46,184 bases of DNA from Blepharisma japonicum (Eukaryota > Ciliophora > Heterotrichea > Heterotrichida > Blepharismidae): the NCBI GenBank assembly GCA_949751835.1, contig CATKHK010000153.1:1-46184 (forward strand), written 5' to 3'. Position numbers and translations under genes: made by a program. The notes beneath the pieces were generated by a model. It did no database searches and had not been told where the DNA came from. It saw only the letters and a list, made by a program, of their open reading frames with translations. Positions 32,197-42,897 of this stretch are shown piece after piece; the first letter of the stretch is position 1; every line of letters begins with the position of its first letter.

Positions 32197-32382
32197 TAAA
32201 TTTATTACTTTACGCCATTATTTAAAGCTGATAAAAAAGCATAAATAAGGATTTGAGTTTATTTCGAATGGAAAATTGGGAAAGAAAATATAAATTTAAG
32301 GGCATTAAGATAGGTTTACTGACTGAAATTCTTTTAAACAGTCTAAGCATTACTAAATTATGAACAAAATACGATAGTTAAA

Positions 32383-32799
32383 TTATTCAAATTTAAACTT
32401 GCCTTGCAATCTAATATACTGATCTACAGCATACTTTAAAGTATAGCACGGCTTTAATTGAGATTTCAATAATTTTTGTCGCGTCAATGGACAATAGTCA
32501 TGACCATCTAACCATTGTTCAATATATTCTTTTTGGAAGCAGTGCCCATATGGGGTTATCACTGGATTTGTCATTAATTCATGAGAAATAGGGCATAGCA
32601 AAGCTTCCATCCCTTCAGCCTCATTCTCAGTTTCAGTATTATCTCCCCTTTTAGTTGAAGCTTTAGCTTTTTTCCCTTTCAGTTTTCTTTTCAATCATTT
32701 TGCAAACTGTCTTATCCTTGCTTTTATATTCTCCTCATTTGCAGCAACAGCAACTAAAAGTACCCCAGTTATAGCAAGTTTTATAAATATCGCAGCCAT
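32383..32799 (-). CDS. U-box E3 ligase with N-terminal membrane anchor
   Basis: 138 residues; UGA=Trp at codon 35. Residues 1-20 are hydrophobic (MAAIFIKLAITGVLLVAVAA), a signal peptide or anchor. 35-60 is strongly basic. A U-box fills about 65-130: LLCPISHELMTNPVITPYGH, CFQKEYIEQWL, YCPLTRQKL. It has the P-I-T/S-x-E/x-M-x-x-PV core and no zinc-ligand set, as expected for a U-box. It would transfer ubiquitin from an E2. A basic stretch directly after the helix suggests that the U-box faces the cytosol (inference). Confidence 0.82.
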
Positions 32800-33018
32800 T
32801 TTATTATAATTTCGGGATTAAAAGCAAATTTTGAAATAAAAAATGCCAGAATAACTGTATATTATTTAATTTATATTTAATATGTAAAATATTTTATTCT
32901 AAATACTTGATTTATATACAAGCAGAACATTGAAATTGATAAAGCAAAATATTTAATAGAATAAACTGTCTAGCTTTTATAAAAATTAATATTAATTAAA
33001 TATTATAATAAATTTGCA

Positions 33019-34047
33019 ATGCAAAAGGTAAGAGATACCATTGAAAAGTGGAAAAATATTGATGATACAATTGAAGAATTCAAGAAAGGCTGGTCAAAAA
33101 GCCTGCCAAGAATTTTGGATGGCTTCAAAGAAATATTAGACCAAACCGAAGCCAAATGAAATTCCCCAATTGAGGATGAAAAAACTTTCTTCACTTATGC
33201 TGAAAGAAATGGACACATTTTTAAGGAAACCATAAGGAATATTGATGAAGGCTCATTATCTTTAGAAATTTCACCGTTGCAAGAATCATTTGAAAAAATC
33301 TTGAATTGTGAATGAAATGCCGATTTTAGCATAAATAAAAAGCAGTTCAATGAGTTAAAATTACTTGTGCTAGGGCAGCTTTCGGAAGGATTGAAGCAAT
33401 TAATAAAAATTCTCGGCGCCAGTGCATCACATCCCAAAATATTGGCCATGGCTTCAAGGCTACTAACCACCTCAGGATTTTCTGAACAAAATAATAAGCT
33501 ATTAAAAGAGCTATTAAAATCTATAGGGAATATTGCAGCTGATTTATGTTTTTCATATATAGATACCCACAAATTATGTGAAAAAATCATTGAAGATCTT
33601 AATAGACTTACTTCTTCAGATGATGTGGTCCTTGGCAACGCAAAATCTCTAAGACTAAAAAAGCCAGGAAATGCAGCTCAGCACAGGAGGAAAAAGATTA
33701 TGATGAGAAAATCAATTTCATTTAAGCTTTCCCAAGCATCTGAGGCTCAGCAAGCATCTGCTACAAATATCTCTTCAATTATTTCTACCTTGAACCTATT
33801 TTCACAATATTTCTTATCAAACCCTACCCAAGCTTTACTTCTAGAAAACTTATTCCTTATTCAAGTCCCAAAAATCCCATACGAGCTTATCCCTTCATAT
33901 ATAAAAGCATTAACTCTTCACTCTTTACACACAAATAAAGGACAAAAACGAGTTGTGGCACTTCTTTCTTCTCTCCTCAAAAATACAGAATTGCGTGCGA
34001 CCTGCAGATTTTACCTTTATATGATTAATAACCAATTAGGGCACTAA
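33019..34047 (+). CDS. Unknown helical protein
   Basis: 342 residues with UGA=Trp twice in the first third (33157 and 33313). It starts MQKVRDTIEKWKNIDDTIEE. Mostly alpha-helical, with a Lys/Arg-rich patch near 220 (HRRKKIMMRKSISF) between two helical halves. No signal, anchor or recognised domain. It ends 32 bp before the RBR ligase on the same strand, but a shared role cannot be shown. Confidence 0.7.
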
Positions 34048-34079
34048 TTATTTTCTTATAATAAATCAGAATTGAATAG

Positions 34080-35279
34080 ATGGATAATGAAACCCTCCTA
34101 ATCGCTCACAATTTCTTATCTTCAGCATTAAATAAAAAGACTTATGCATTACAGTCTCAGAATTTGCCTTCTTTTATAGCTTTATTTTCCCAGCTTTTGC
34201 AGCATCACAATTTAAATTTGAAGGTAAAAATTGAAATTTCTGGGAAAAATTGCTTATTTTGTGGAAAATATATAGCAAAATCTGACTTATCTCAAGCTGT
34301 TGCTCTATCTTGTAAAGTTTTAGATCATTATTTTTGTAGTCATGACTGTATAAGAAGGCACGCCTTGTTATGCACAAATAATACTTTATTAGATATTGAG
34401 TATGTAAGATGTCCAGAGTGCAGAGAAAGCATACCATATGAAATTTTAAATGAAGCATTTAATGGAAGAATTCGAGATCTCCAAAACGACGCTTGTGATA
34501 GAGCCCTTAACAGTCTCCTTGATGATGAAACAAAAGCTTTATTAAGCCCAAAATTCACCTGCCAAGTCTGCTATACAGAAGTAAAAATAGAAGATGGGAT
34601 CACCCTGGACTGCGACCACCGATTTTGTACAAATTGTATCAAAATGCATATAGAAATGCTTATAGAATCCGCACAAGTAAGTGATGAAAAATTAAAATGT
34701 CCAGCTTGCCCTCAGCCTTTAAATGTATATGAAATTGAAGACGCAGTGGGGCCTGATCTTTACCAAAAATATGAAAAATTCCTATTAAGAGGTTTACAGT
34801 TATCAGAAATTGATAATGATAGTATTATTTTTCATTGCCCAGGGGCTGATTGTGAGTATATTTGTATCGTTGAAAAAGGTGAGAGAGAATATGAATGCCC
34901 ACAGTGCAAATTTCAATGTTGTCCAATGTGTAAAGATGATATTCATAAAGATTCGACATGTGAAGAATATAAAGAATGAAAAATAGAAAATTCAGATGCT
35001 GATAGACTTTTTAATGAGCTAATAGAGCAGGAAGGACTATTAAAATGCCCACAATGTGGAGCTGCTGTTCAGAGAATATCTGGGTGTAAATTTATGGTAT
35101 GCACATCCCCTCAATGCCAAGGAAGGACTTATTTTTGTTATGACTGTGGAATTAAGCTAAAAGGAGATCATGCTCCTCATACTTGTCACAAAAGGAAAAA
35201 ACAAAGGAAAAAAGCAGTCAAAAAAGCACCTGTAAGAACTGAACAGCCTGCATTGAGAAGAGGAAGGAGGAAAAAGTAA
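34080..35279 (+). CDS. RBR-type E3 ubiquitin ligase
   Basis: 399 residues; UGA=Trp at 34977. An N-terminal CLFCGKY...HYFCSHDCIRRH...CPEC cluster (about 58-125) is an extra zinc module. RING1 begins at CQVCYTEVKIEDGITL (about 161) with CDHRFCTNCI; IBR lies about 250-300 (HCPGADCEY, CPQCKFQCCPMCKDDIH); RING2 is about 320-370 (LKCPQCGAAVQRISGCKFMV, YFCYDCG). The Cys in ISGC corresponds to the RBR catalytic cysteine, which takes ubiquitin as a thioester before transfer. The tail is a Lys/Arg run. A full RING-IBR-RING order makes the call firm; substrate unknown. Confidence 0.92.
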
Positions 35280-35292
35280 TTTTAATATTAAA

Positions 35293-35889
35293 TTATATAT
35301 TAATGGATAATACACTTATGCACTGCCTTATAATTTCTTCCGTATCAGAAATTGCTCCAATCCCAACTTCTTGGCATGCCAGAGTTTTCGCTATCGGTCC
35401 TACAATATGAGCATTATAAACTTCTCTAACCTTATTAAGGTGCTCATTTGTAAATGGATTATCCCACATCATAGTATTCATAGCAGGTGCCAAAACCATT
35501 GGCTTGCTTAAATCCCAAGCTCTAACTACACAGGTCTAAATTATTTTTACCAATAAATTGTCACATAGTCCATTTGCCATCTTCGCCAAAGTATTTGCAT
35601 CTAGAGGAGCAATTAGTAAAATATCGGCCCATTTCCTTAATTCTATATGTAAAACTTTGTTTTGTTTTTTTCATTGGTACCAATGGGATTCTTCGTCATA
35701 AACTTCACAGATTGGGGACTCTTCAGGCATGAAATTTTTAGCACTTTCAGTAACTGCAATTTTTACATTATATCCAGCTTCGATAAACCCACGAGCGATT
35801 GGGATGGTTCTTACAGCTGCTACTGAGCCTGTGGCCCCAATTAATATATTTTTCTTTGTTTCAGTGCTTGCTTTTAGGCTTTCTTCCAT
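35293..35889 (-). CDS. PPCDC: Phosphopantothenoylcysteine decarboxylase
   Basis: Exons 35551-35889 and 35293-35535 with a 15-nt intron (35536-35550, GTAAAA...TTTAG); 193 residues; UGA=Trp at residue 73. HFCD-family flavoprotein: NILIGATGSVAAVRT for FMN, H81 (active base, VLHIELRKW), LLIAPLDANTLAKMANGLCD, APAMNTMMW (the PxMNxxMW motif), and C167 in LACQEVGIGA, the catalytic Cys of the flap. The residue after Cys is Gln instead of Gly. It decarboxylates 4'-phosphopantothenoylcysteine in coenzyme A synthesis. Start chosen at MEESLKAS; a longer start at 35952 would overlap FAM91. Introns in other readings would break the NGLCDNLLTCVVRAWD motif. Confidence 0.95.
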
Positions 35890-35923
35890 TATTTTTATAA
35901 TCTTTTCTTCATTACAATTCAAA

Positions 35924-37912
35924 ATGGAAGAAGATTGCTTGAAAAATATCATATCATGGGAAGATCTTGACGAAGAAATAAAAGATCAAATAATTCTAAA
36001 AAACCCAGGCGGCAACCCAATTTATCTGTGAAAGAATATGACCATTTCTTATCATCAAAAGCATAGAGTAAGATGGCAAGGAAACCAGCATTTAGAATTT
36101 TATAAGGATCTGCTCAGAGATATGAGAATGAAAATGGAACTATACCCTTATCATCTTTGTAGAAGTCTTACAATGAATGGGTGCTCAGGGCCTTTTGATT
36201 ATTATATAGAAATGCTATGTGATGCATTAAGAACACAAAAACAATATGAAGAAATCCCTAGTTTTGCAGCTGCAGATATTTTAAGACTAACAGGCATCCA
36301 AAGAAACAATTATATAGAGACCTTACAAAAATGCAAAGATCGAGGCTGAGCCGCCAAAATTTCTAAAGCGATTAGAGGGCTTTTGCCTATAGCTCCACTT
36401 TCAATATCCGTGGAGCACTGGTGGAGTGTATTCCCTATTTTATCAAATAACCGTGGTATTAATATTAGGAGGTCAGCAAGTAGAGATGAGCTGACAAATT
36501 TGCAAGAATTATATACAACTTTTGCGACGAAGGGATTTTCTTATGCCTTTCTTTTTGATAAAAGTTCACTGGATGGGCTATATAAATCTGGGATTATAGA
36601 GTATGATATTTTTATTGAAGAAAATGATCAGTTTGAGGAGCCTCCAGACAATGTTAAAAATTTCAATACAAATATTGGGAATTCGTATTTCGAAAACGCT
36701 ATTATGAGTGTGCTAAAACTGCTAAAGCCAGAAATCTCACCAAAATTAATAAGCAAAGAATGCGGAATACCTATTGAAATTATTATTGACGCAATCAGTG
36801 TACTCTGTAGGCTAGGATTTATAAAGAAAATCACAGAAAAAAATATAAATGAATGAAATTCATCATGAAAATTAAATTTAAATGATGAAGATGACTTATT
36901 AAGCTCTGCGTTTAGTTCGCCTCAGCATTCTCTTGACACATGAAAATCAGAAATTGATGACCCTATTCATGTTACTTTAATAGTAGGCGGAGAAATCTGT
37001 GGCCTGATATGTGAAATCTCCAAAGAGCCTTTAGAAGATTTCATAAATAACGGAATTAGCTATGAAAAGCTTGATTTGCTATCAATAGAGCTTGAGAAAA
37101 GCCATGATCCTCGCTTACAATCATTGAAAAAAGCTATTGAAATTTTTGCAAGCAGAAATTTAGAAATAAGAGGTGCAAGCCAAAACACTGGATGTGGCTT
37201 AATTCTAGCACAAGGAGGGATGGAGCCTGTAATATTTACTGAATTACCTAAAGCTGAGGCTCCAATTTATCGAATGTTTAAGCTTGAGCACTCAAAACAA
37301 AGCTTCCCATCTATTTATTATATGAGAGGAAATATTGTGAATTTCTTCCCAAAAGGCATAAAAGGGTGCCAGTCTTATATGATTTTTGAAGAAGACCAGC
37401 CTCCACGCACTTATAGCTCGAGTGAAGCATTATTAGTGGTTAATGATATTTTGCCACAATCTTCTGCATTTATTGTGGCAATTAACCAGAAAGAAGATAA
37501 AATTCATCGCGATATAATAAAGGTGCCATTACCATTAAACTTCTGTGAAATCCAAAATCGAGCATTAGCTGAATATTTGCGAGATCTTAATGTAACAGAA
37601 CATCTAGAATATGCTATTGGCTATTTAGAGATCTTCAAAACTTCTTGCACACATAATAACTCAGATTTGCCTCACAACTGTCCCAAAGATTTTCATTTTT
37701 TAACACAAAATCACGGACTTCCTTTAGATGACCCAATTTTATGCCAAAAAATATTACAAAACATTAATGACAACGAATGATTCAAATATTCCCATTTGGA
37801 ATCCCTCATCGAAGCCCAACAAAACGAAGTCTTCCAATTCAGAGAATTTATGTGTAAAATTGAAATGCATAGGAACTTAGTCTACACAGATTCATCTGTG
37901 AAAATAATTTAA
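35924..37912 (+). CDS. FAM91 family protein
   Basis: 662 residues, no intron, but at least six UGA=Trp codons (the first near 36030, then 36347, 36854, 36866, 36941 and 37778), which split it into four apparent genes under the standard code. N-terminal FAM91 domain: YYPYHLC-type stretch ELYPYHLCRSLTMNG, SFAAADILRLTGIQRNNYIE, LLPIAPLSISVEHWW, and VLCRLGFIKK. The C-terminal half matches the FAM91 C-domain (HVTLIVGGEICGLI...). In animals FAM91A1 works with TBC1D23 and WDR11 in capture of endosome-derived vesicles at the trans-Golgi. Shorter than human (838) mainly by loop lengths. The following p24 gene starts 7 bp after its stop. Confidence 0.92.
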
Positions 37913-37919
37913 TATAAAT

Positions 37920-38507
37920 ATGCATTTTATTTTATTTCTACTAAACCTTGCTCAAGCTGTTTATTTTACCCTTCCTGGGCACATGGAGAATTGCTACTAT
38001 CTTATGACAACTAAAGGAAGTGAGGTGGTAGGCGCTTATGTGATTTCTGGGGATGGTGACCAAAATGTAATCACAAGACTTTTTGGGCCTGATGCAAGTA
38101 TTCTTTACCAAAGCCAAAGGAAAACAAGAGAAGGGCACTTTGATATTTTGTCGGAAAACGGCGGAAAATACAAATTGTGTTTTAGAGCTATAGATGGAGC
38201 ACCAAAAACAGTGAGTTTTGAGTATAAAGCTACAGATAAAGCGAATGAAAAAGAATTGGCTAATGAAGAAGAAATAGCACCGTTAGCGGAAGGGTTGACG
38301 AAAATGACAAAGAAGCTTGATATGGTTTATAGGAATATTCATTTTTATGAAAGAAGAGAAAAAGTCCATCGGGATTTGACTGAAAGAACTTGCGATAGAG
38401 TCATTTATAGTGCAATATTAAAAATTTTAGTATTAGGATTGATATCGCTGATGCAGATTTATATGCTGAGGAGGTTCTTTTCGAATAAGGGAACAAGCAG
38501 AGTTTAA
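37920..38507 (+). CDS. p24/TMED family cargo receptor (emp24/GOLD)
   Basis: 195 residues. Signal peptide (MHFILFLLNLAQAVYFTL), then a GOLD domain with the two Cys of the family (NCYY near 25 and KLCFRA near 99), a lumenal coiled coil (about 120-160), one membrane helix (YSAILKILVLGLISLMQIYM) and a short cytosolic tail RRFFSNKGTSRV. The FF after RR is the COPII/COPI sorting signal of p24s; the C-terminal dilysine is missing. It cycles between ER and Golgi. Tandem with FAM91, 7 bp between them. Confidence 0.93.
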   Translation: MHFILFLLNLAQAVYFTLPGHMENCYYLMTTKGSEVVGAYVISGDGDQNVITRLFGPDASILYQSQRKTREGHFDILSENGGKYKLCFRAIDGAPKTVSFEYKATDKANEKELANEEEIAPLAEGLTKMTKKLDMVYRNIHFYERREKVHRDLTERTCDRVIYSAILKILVLGLISLMQIYMLRRFFSNKGTSRV

Positions 38508-38596
38508 GCACAAATTTAAATAGAAATAATTAGATTTTTAAGTTCTTTGACTTAATATTGGTGAATAAGATAGAGTTTTTATCTTAATATTTTAGT

Positions 38597-38761
38597 CTAA
38601 TTCTTTAAGCTTTCTTGTTTCTCCTTCAATAGTGCATTTAAATAGTTGATTTTATTGGAAATCTGATTTGATGCGTAAGTGTATTCTCCCTTAAGAATCC
38701 ATAACCCAATCATTCCTCCAATTCCAGCTCCAGTTAAAAGAGTATAAACTTCTTTAAGCAT
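38597..38761 (-). CDS. 54-residue single-pass membrane microprotein
   Basis: ATG at 38761 to TAG at 38597, 54 residues. Residues 7-23 form a Gly-rich hydrophobic helix (YTLLTGAGIGGMIGLWILKG) and 30-54 a charged amphipathic helix. The shape resembles small subunits of mitochondrial or ER complexes, but no family is assigned. It is flanked by two plus-strand genes and fits neatly in the gap. Confidence 0.55.
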   Translation of the reverse strand: MLKEVYTLLTGAGIGGMIGLWILKGEYTYASNQISNKINYLNALLKEKQESLKN

Positions 38762-38926
38762 TTTATTAAATTATAAAATGTCGTTTTGAAGTGACATAAT
38801 ATTGGTAAGTCCTTTTTAAATTAAATAGACTGTATTATCTTTTCTCATCTAATCTTTCTCAAATATGGAATTGTTTATAATGATTTTTAGTTGCCGGTGC
38901 CTCCCGGCTTGCTGTTACTAAGCGAG

Positions 38927-39448
38927 ATGTCTGAAGAGCCTCAAGGGGCATCTTCACCAAACCAGTTTATACCTCGTTCCATAAACTGTAAATCCAAAGA
39001 ATTCTCCTTATTGATACGCAGAACCAAAAAGAAAATCATCCTTGAAGAACAACGAAGGGTTGAGCAAGAGCAAACAAGGCTGCAAGAAGAACTTTTTAAC
39101 GAAGCAAGGCAAAAATTAAAAATTTGAGATGATGAAAACAAGGCATCAGTTCTTTCAAAAGAAAATTACATAAATAAATCAGCAAGAAACATGGCAATTA
39201 TGTATATGACAAGCGAAAAATATAACGGTGAATGCACTTATGATCAAACTTTTTCAGTTTATAAAATTCTGAATGCAAGTGAAGAATTTATAAAAGTGAA
39301 ATATTTATCAGAAGAGAAAAAAGAGCAGCTTGCTTCAACATTTAGACAGCTTGCAAGAGTGTTACACCCTGATAAGAATAAGCATCCTTTGGCAAGAGAA
39401 GCGTTTCTTAAGGTTTCCAATACGTACGCAGCTGTCACTTCTAGTTAG
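38927..39448 (+). CDS. J-domain protein with J domain at the C-terminus
   Basis: 173 residues, UGA=Trp at 39125. Residues about 25-65 are a basic coiled coil (LEEQRRVEQEQTRLQEELFN). A J domain occupies about 103-173: SVYKILNAS, STFRQLARVLHPDKNKHPLA with the HPD tripeptide, and REAFLKVSNTYAAV. It stops right after helix III with no G/F region, so this is a class C (DNAJC) type that would activate an Hsp70. Start chosen at the first ATG (SEEPQGAS...); an in-frame TTG lies 12 codons earlier, and a 5' exon cannot be excluded. Confidence 0.82.
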
Positions 39449-39552
39449 TTAAGGACTTTTAGGTTAAAAATAAAAGAAAATCCATAAAATATGAACTGTG
39501 AAAACTTTTAAATTTTGCTTCCCATTTATATTGCTTTACACATAATAAATCC

Positions 39553-40749
39553 ATGGTTAACAAGGCAGCAGAATTCCAAAAAGGACGTCAATTATTAACT
39601 GATGCAGTACAAAAAACACTCGAAGGAGACTTAGAAGCTGTCAAAAATCTTCTATCACCAGATTTTGAAGATAATTTAAACGAAATCATGGAAGGAAATG
39701 GAAGAAAGCTTATCCATTTCGCAGCTACAGGAGGCCATAAGCACATCTTAGAATGAATGATAGAAAATCATGCAGATCCAAATTCCCTCGACAATGATGG
39801 CAATTCTTTTCTTTCTCTAGCAATTTACCACGAAAAACTCGAAATCATTAAATACGCTGCAGAATCATATCCAAATCTGATGGCTCTAAAAAACAAAAAA
39901 GGTTTATCACCTATTCACATTGCAGCAGAAACAGGGAATATAGAGGTTCTTGAATATCTTAGAAGCATTCACCCAAATATTGATGAAGAAAGCGAGCATG
40001 GAACTCCTCTCGAATACGCCCTTGTCTGGAAAAAAACTGATATGTTTCTTCATTTGCTAGCTTTAGGGGCAAATCCTAATGGCAGCCAAGGAAAAAATAT
40101 TCCTCCTCCTTTAGTTATTGCAGCTTCCATGAATTATACAGAAGCTGTACATGCTCTAGTAAACGCAAACTGCAATATTAATTTGCCTGACAAAGATGGC
40201 TGTACAGCCTTAGAAGTCGCTTCTGAGTTTGACTTTCGAGATTTATTTGAATTTCTATTAGAAAGAAGAGCAACTGTTAATGGAAGAACAATTTTGGCTG
40301 CCTATAAAAATAATAAAACAGAAATTGTTGATAGGCTGCTTCCTTTAACTTCTGTTGATGATATCGTTATTGAGCCTTTATCTCAAATAAATCCAGAAAT
40401 TGCTGAAGAGTTCAAAATTCAAGGAAATGAAGCTTTTGCAGCAAAAGAATACGGCAAAGCAATTGAATTTTACACAAAAGCTATCGCGAATAATCATAAA
40501 TCAATCTATTTTTCAAATAGAAGCCAAGCGTATATTTCAAATTTTGAGCCAAAAGAAGCTATTTTAGATGCAAAAATTGCAAGAATTTTGGATCCAAACA
40601 ATTTTAAGGCTTATTTGCGTGAGGGACAAGCTTTGGATAGCCTTGATCAAAAAAGAGATGCTGCAGCCTGCATATGGCAAGCTTTAAAAATAACAAAGGA
40701 CAAGACGATACAAAAAGTATTTGTGTCAACTCTAAACGAGATTAATTAA
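39553..40749 (+). CDS. Ankyrin-repeat plus TPR protein
   Basis: 398 residues; UGA=Trp at codon 68 inside the first ankyrin repeat. Residues 30-275 hold about seven ankyrin repeats (for example KLIHFAATGGHKHILE, GLSPIHIAAETGNIEVLEYL, CTALEVASEFDFRDLFEFLL). About 283-390 is a three-motif TPR block (EFKIQGNEAFAAKEYGKAIE, SIYFSNRSQAYISNFEPKEA, FKAYLREGQALDSLDQKRDA) of the Hsp70/Hsp90 clamp type: N-x4-N, then N, then K/R-x3-R carboxylate-clamp residues appear in place. It probably links chaperones to ankyrin-bound clients (inference). Confidence 0.9.
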
Positions 40750-40867
40750 CAAATATATAGGCTGAATGGTTAAATTTTGGTCTTTAATTAAGATTATATA
40801 CGGATAAAATTATTTATTTATTAATTAATATTTCATTTTTATGATAATTGGAATTTATTGAATTTAT

Positions 40868-41038
40868 CTTATAAAATTACTTATAAACTTTTATTGTAAT
40901 TAAATACATTAATTAGACAAAACCTAAATGAATAATTATTGATAAAAATTAGTTAAAACTAACTCTTTCTAATTAAACAAAGAAATGCTCGACCGTTAAG
41001 TTTACACTTGTGCAATTAGGATAATACATATTTTTAAA
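40868..41038. repeat. Flank similar to that of the gene at 44172
   Basis: AT-rich block with short matches to 44010-44171 in the same order (attgcaatta/attgtaatta, acattaatta, cctaa-t-attattgataaaaa). It is the 3' flank of the paralogue fragment at 41039. The remaining spacer from 40750 shows nothing else. Confidence 0.55.
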
Positions 41039-41440
41039 TTAATGCATATAATTAAAATAATAATATATGCTAATTTCTTCATTATAAATAAGCTCCATTT
41101 TTTGGTTATCCTTGCTAAAACTATAGCAATACATTTTTAACAATAAAACTAATATGAAAATTTCTTTTCTTGCTTCATCTTTCTTGTAGCTTAAATCCTC
41201 TAATATCTCAATATCCATCTCCAATATTACCATAAAATCAAGTCCGCTTAATTCATCTTTAGCTTCATCTTCATCCTGAGTCACAGTAAAAATAACTGTT
41301 GTCAGCTATTCTAATTTCGATCAGTCCACATCTCCAACAAAATCCTGGAGCAGGTTTCGATGTATTCTCCACTTGAAAAGTCTATTATAAAAAAATAGGG
41401 CGCTTCTAGGTTTTCAGGTTTGCGATATTAGAAAAATTTT
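41039..41440 (-). pseudogene. Frameshifted gene relic ending in a paralogue fragment
   Basis: The last ~35 codons (KMYCYSFSKDNQKMELIYNE) correspond to the C-terminus of the gene at 44172-45638 (KMYCYRFNKDAKKMELIYNE). Upstream the frame changes: EDEAKDELSGLDFMVILEMD and, in another frame near 41290-41360, PAPGFCWRCGLIEIRIADNS (a Cys pair), then in a third frame LEAPYFFIIDFSSGEY near 41380-41430. The two parts have different ancestry: the upstream segments are not similar to the 44172 gene. A decayed composite, not a working gene. Confidence 0.6.
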
Positions 41441-41466
41441 AATAAAAATTATTAAGAGGGCCTTAA

Positions 41467-42897
41467 TTAAACTGTTACGAATTGGAATAATAATACTGCA
41501 ATTCCAAAAACACAAATAGATAAATGGAGCAATTTTTTAACTGTCCATTTGATTTTATGATTCCTTTTATAACCTAATTCATCTTTTAAGTCACTTTTTG
41601 GAATGGAATCAGTGGTTTGCATATCTTTATCATCTATCAATTGCATACTATGCTCTTCTTGGACTTTCACTAGAGAATTGTCATCATAATAATAAAGATA
41701 TAAGCAGACTGGAACTAAATACACAAAATATAGTCCAGAGAAAGCTCCAACAATCCCAGCTATAACTCCAACACTAGGATAAACTGATGCAACCACTGTA
41801 GTTGACGAGCACACAAATATGCTATATATGAAAACATGCTTTCGGGAAGGATATTCTGTTCCATAATAATACCCAAAAAACTGTGATCGGATGATAAACA
41901 TAAGCATTGGGTAAACTGTGAACATCTGGGTAAAAAGTATAATTCTCATCACAAAAGCTAATGGATTTGTAGATGCAAACATATCTAACGCGTTCTGGGT
42001 TATATCTTGGGCGAATCCATTCCCTTTGAATCCAAAATATCCAAGAGTCCCTATCAGAAAATAGCAGACACCTACAGCTAAAAAGCCCAAGTTCAAATCT
42101 CTGCCATTCTTACTTTGGTCTGCATTATTTTTCATAATGATCATAATGCAACTATGGATAAAATATGAAAGTGTAAGAATTCCTGAAATGAGGGGGAAAT
42201 TTGGCTTTACAAGGTCAATTTCGACCTTATGATTGTGTTTGAGGCAATTCCAATCATGATGGCACTTTATGTCAGAACTTGGAATATGCTCAGAGTCAGT
42301 TGTGAAGGTATTGAGAGTTATTGCTCTGATTCCTACACAAATCAAGAAAATTGTGATCGCCAACACAAAATAGATACCTAACGAGTTGATTTTCACAATT
42401 TTTTCCTTCTCTTTTATGTTAACCATGAAAATTAAAAAGCTCATTAATATATAAGGAGTGTATCTACCTGAAAATCCACTCCAGCAGCTTTTGCAGCCTA
42501 CGTCGCTATCAGTAGTCCACAGAGAAATCCCATCAATAATGTCATAAAACGAGCTATTTAAAAGCACATTATAGACCATGGAAGCGCCTAGCATAATTAA
42601 GCAGGACATATAAAGCGAGACAACATGCCCTTTTTTCCCCCACATGCGGGATATCATTTCTACAACATCGTCAGAGTTGTACCGAGTACAGACGTTCATT
42701 ATTAAAGAGCAGGTATAAAGAGACAACAGGCCTATCCCTATGATCATCACTGCTTAATAATTACAACTTCCTGCAAGAAGGCCAGCTTGATCCATTCCCC
42801 ATGGTATAGTTAGAACTGTAGTTCCTATCATTGTGTTCCATAAGCTATTTAGAAATTACCTGAATATTGTAACCCAAGAGTTTTGCTTGTAGCTCAT
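41467..42897 (-). CDS. Amino acid transporter (AAAP/SLC38-like)
   Basis: Three exons (42860-42897, 42765-42844, 41467-42749) split by 15-nt introns (42845-42859 GTAATT...AATAG; 42750-42764 GTAATT...AGCAG); 466 residues. The exon 2 sequence supplies the family's first helix with MIGTTVLTIPWGMDQAGLLA, where the unwound TM1 binds substrate. About 11 membrane helices follow; the large extracellular loop after TM5 has two Cys-rich patches, and the last ~65 residues contain a charged cytosolic loop before the final helix. Likely a H+- or Na+-coupled amino acid carrier in plasma or lysosomal membrane. The second intron could also be read as GTTGTA...TTAAG, one residue different; I prefer the GTAA donor. 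Confidence 0.85.

Noticed and set aside
38881-38926. 18-nt intron giving an upstream exon for the J-domain gene (ATG near 38864)
   Set aside because: The candidate intron is longer than every other intron here and does not join in the needed frame; the first internal ATG was used.
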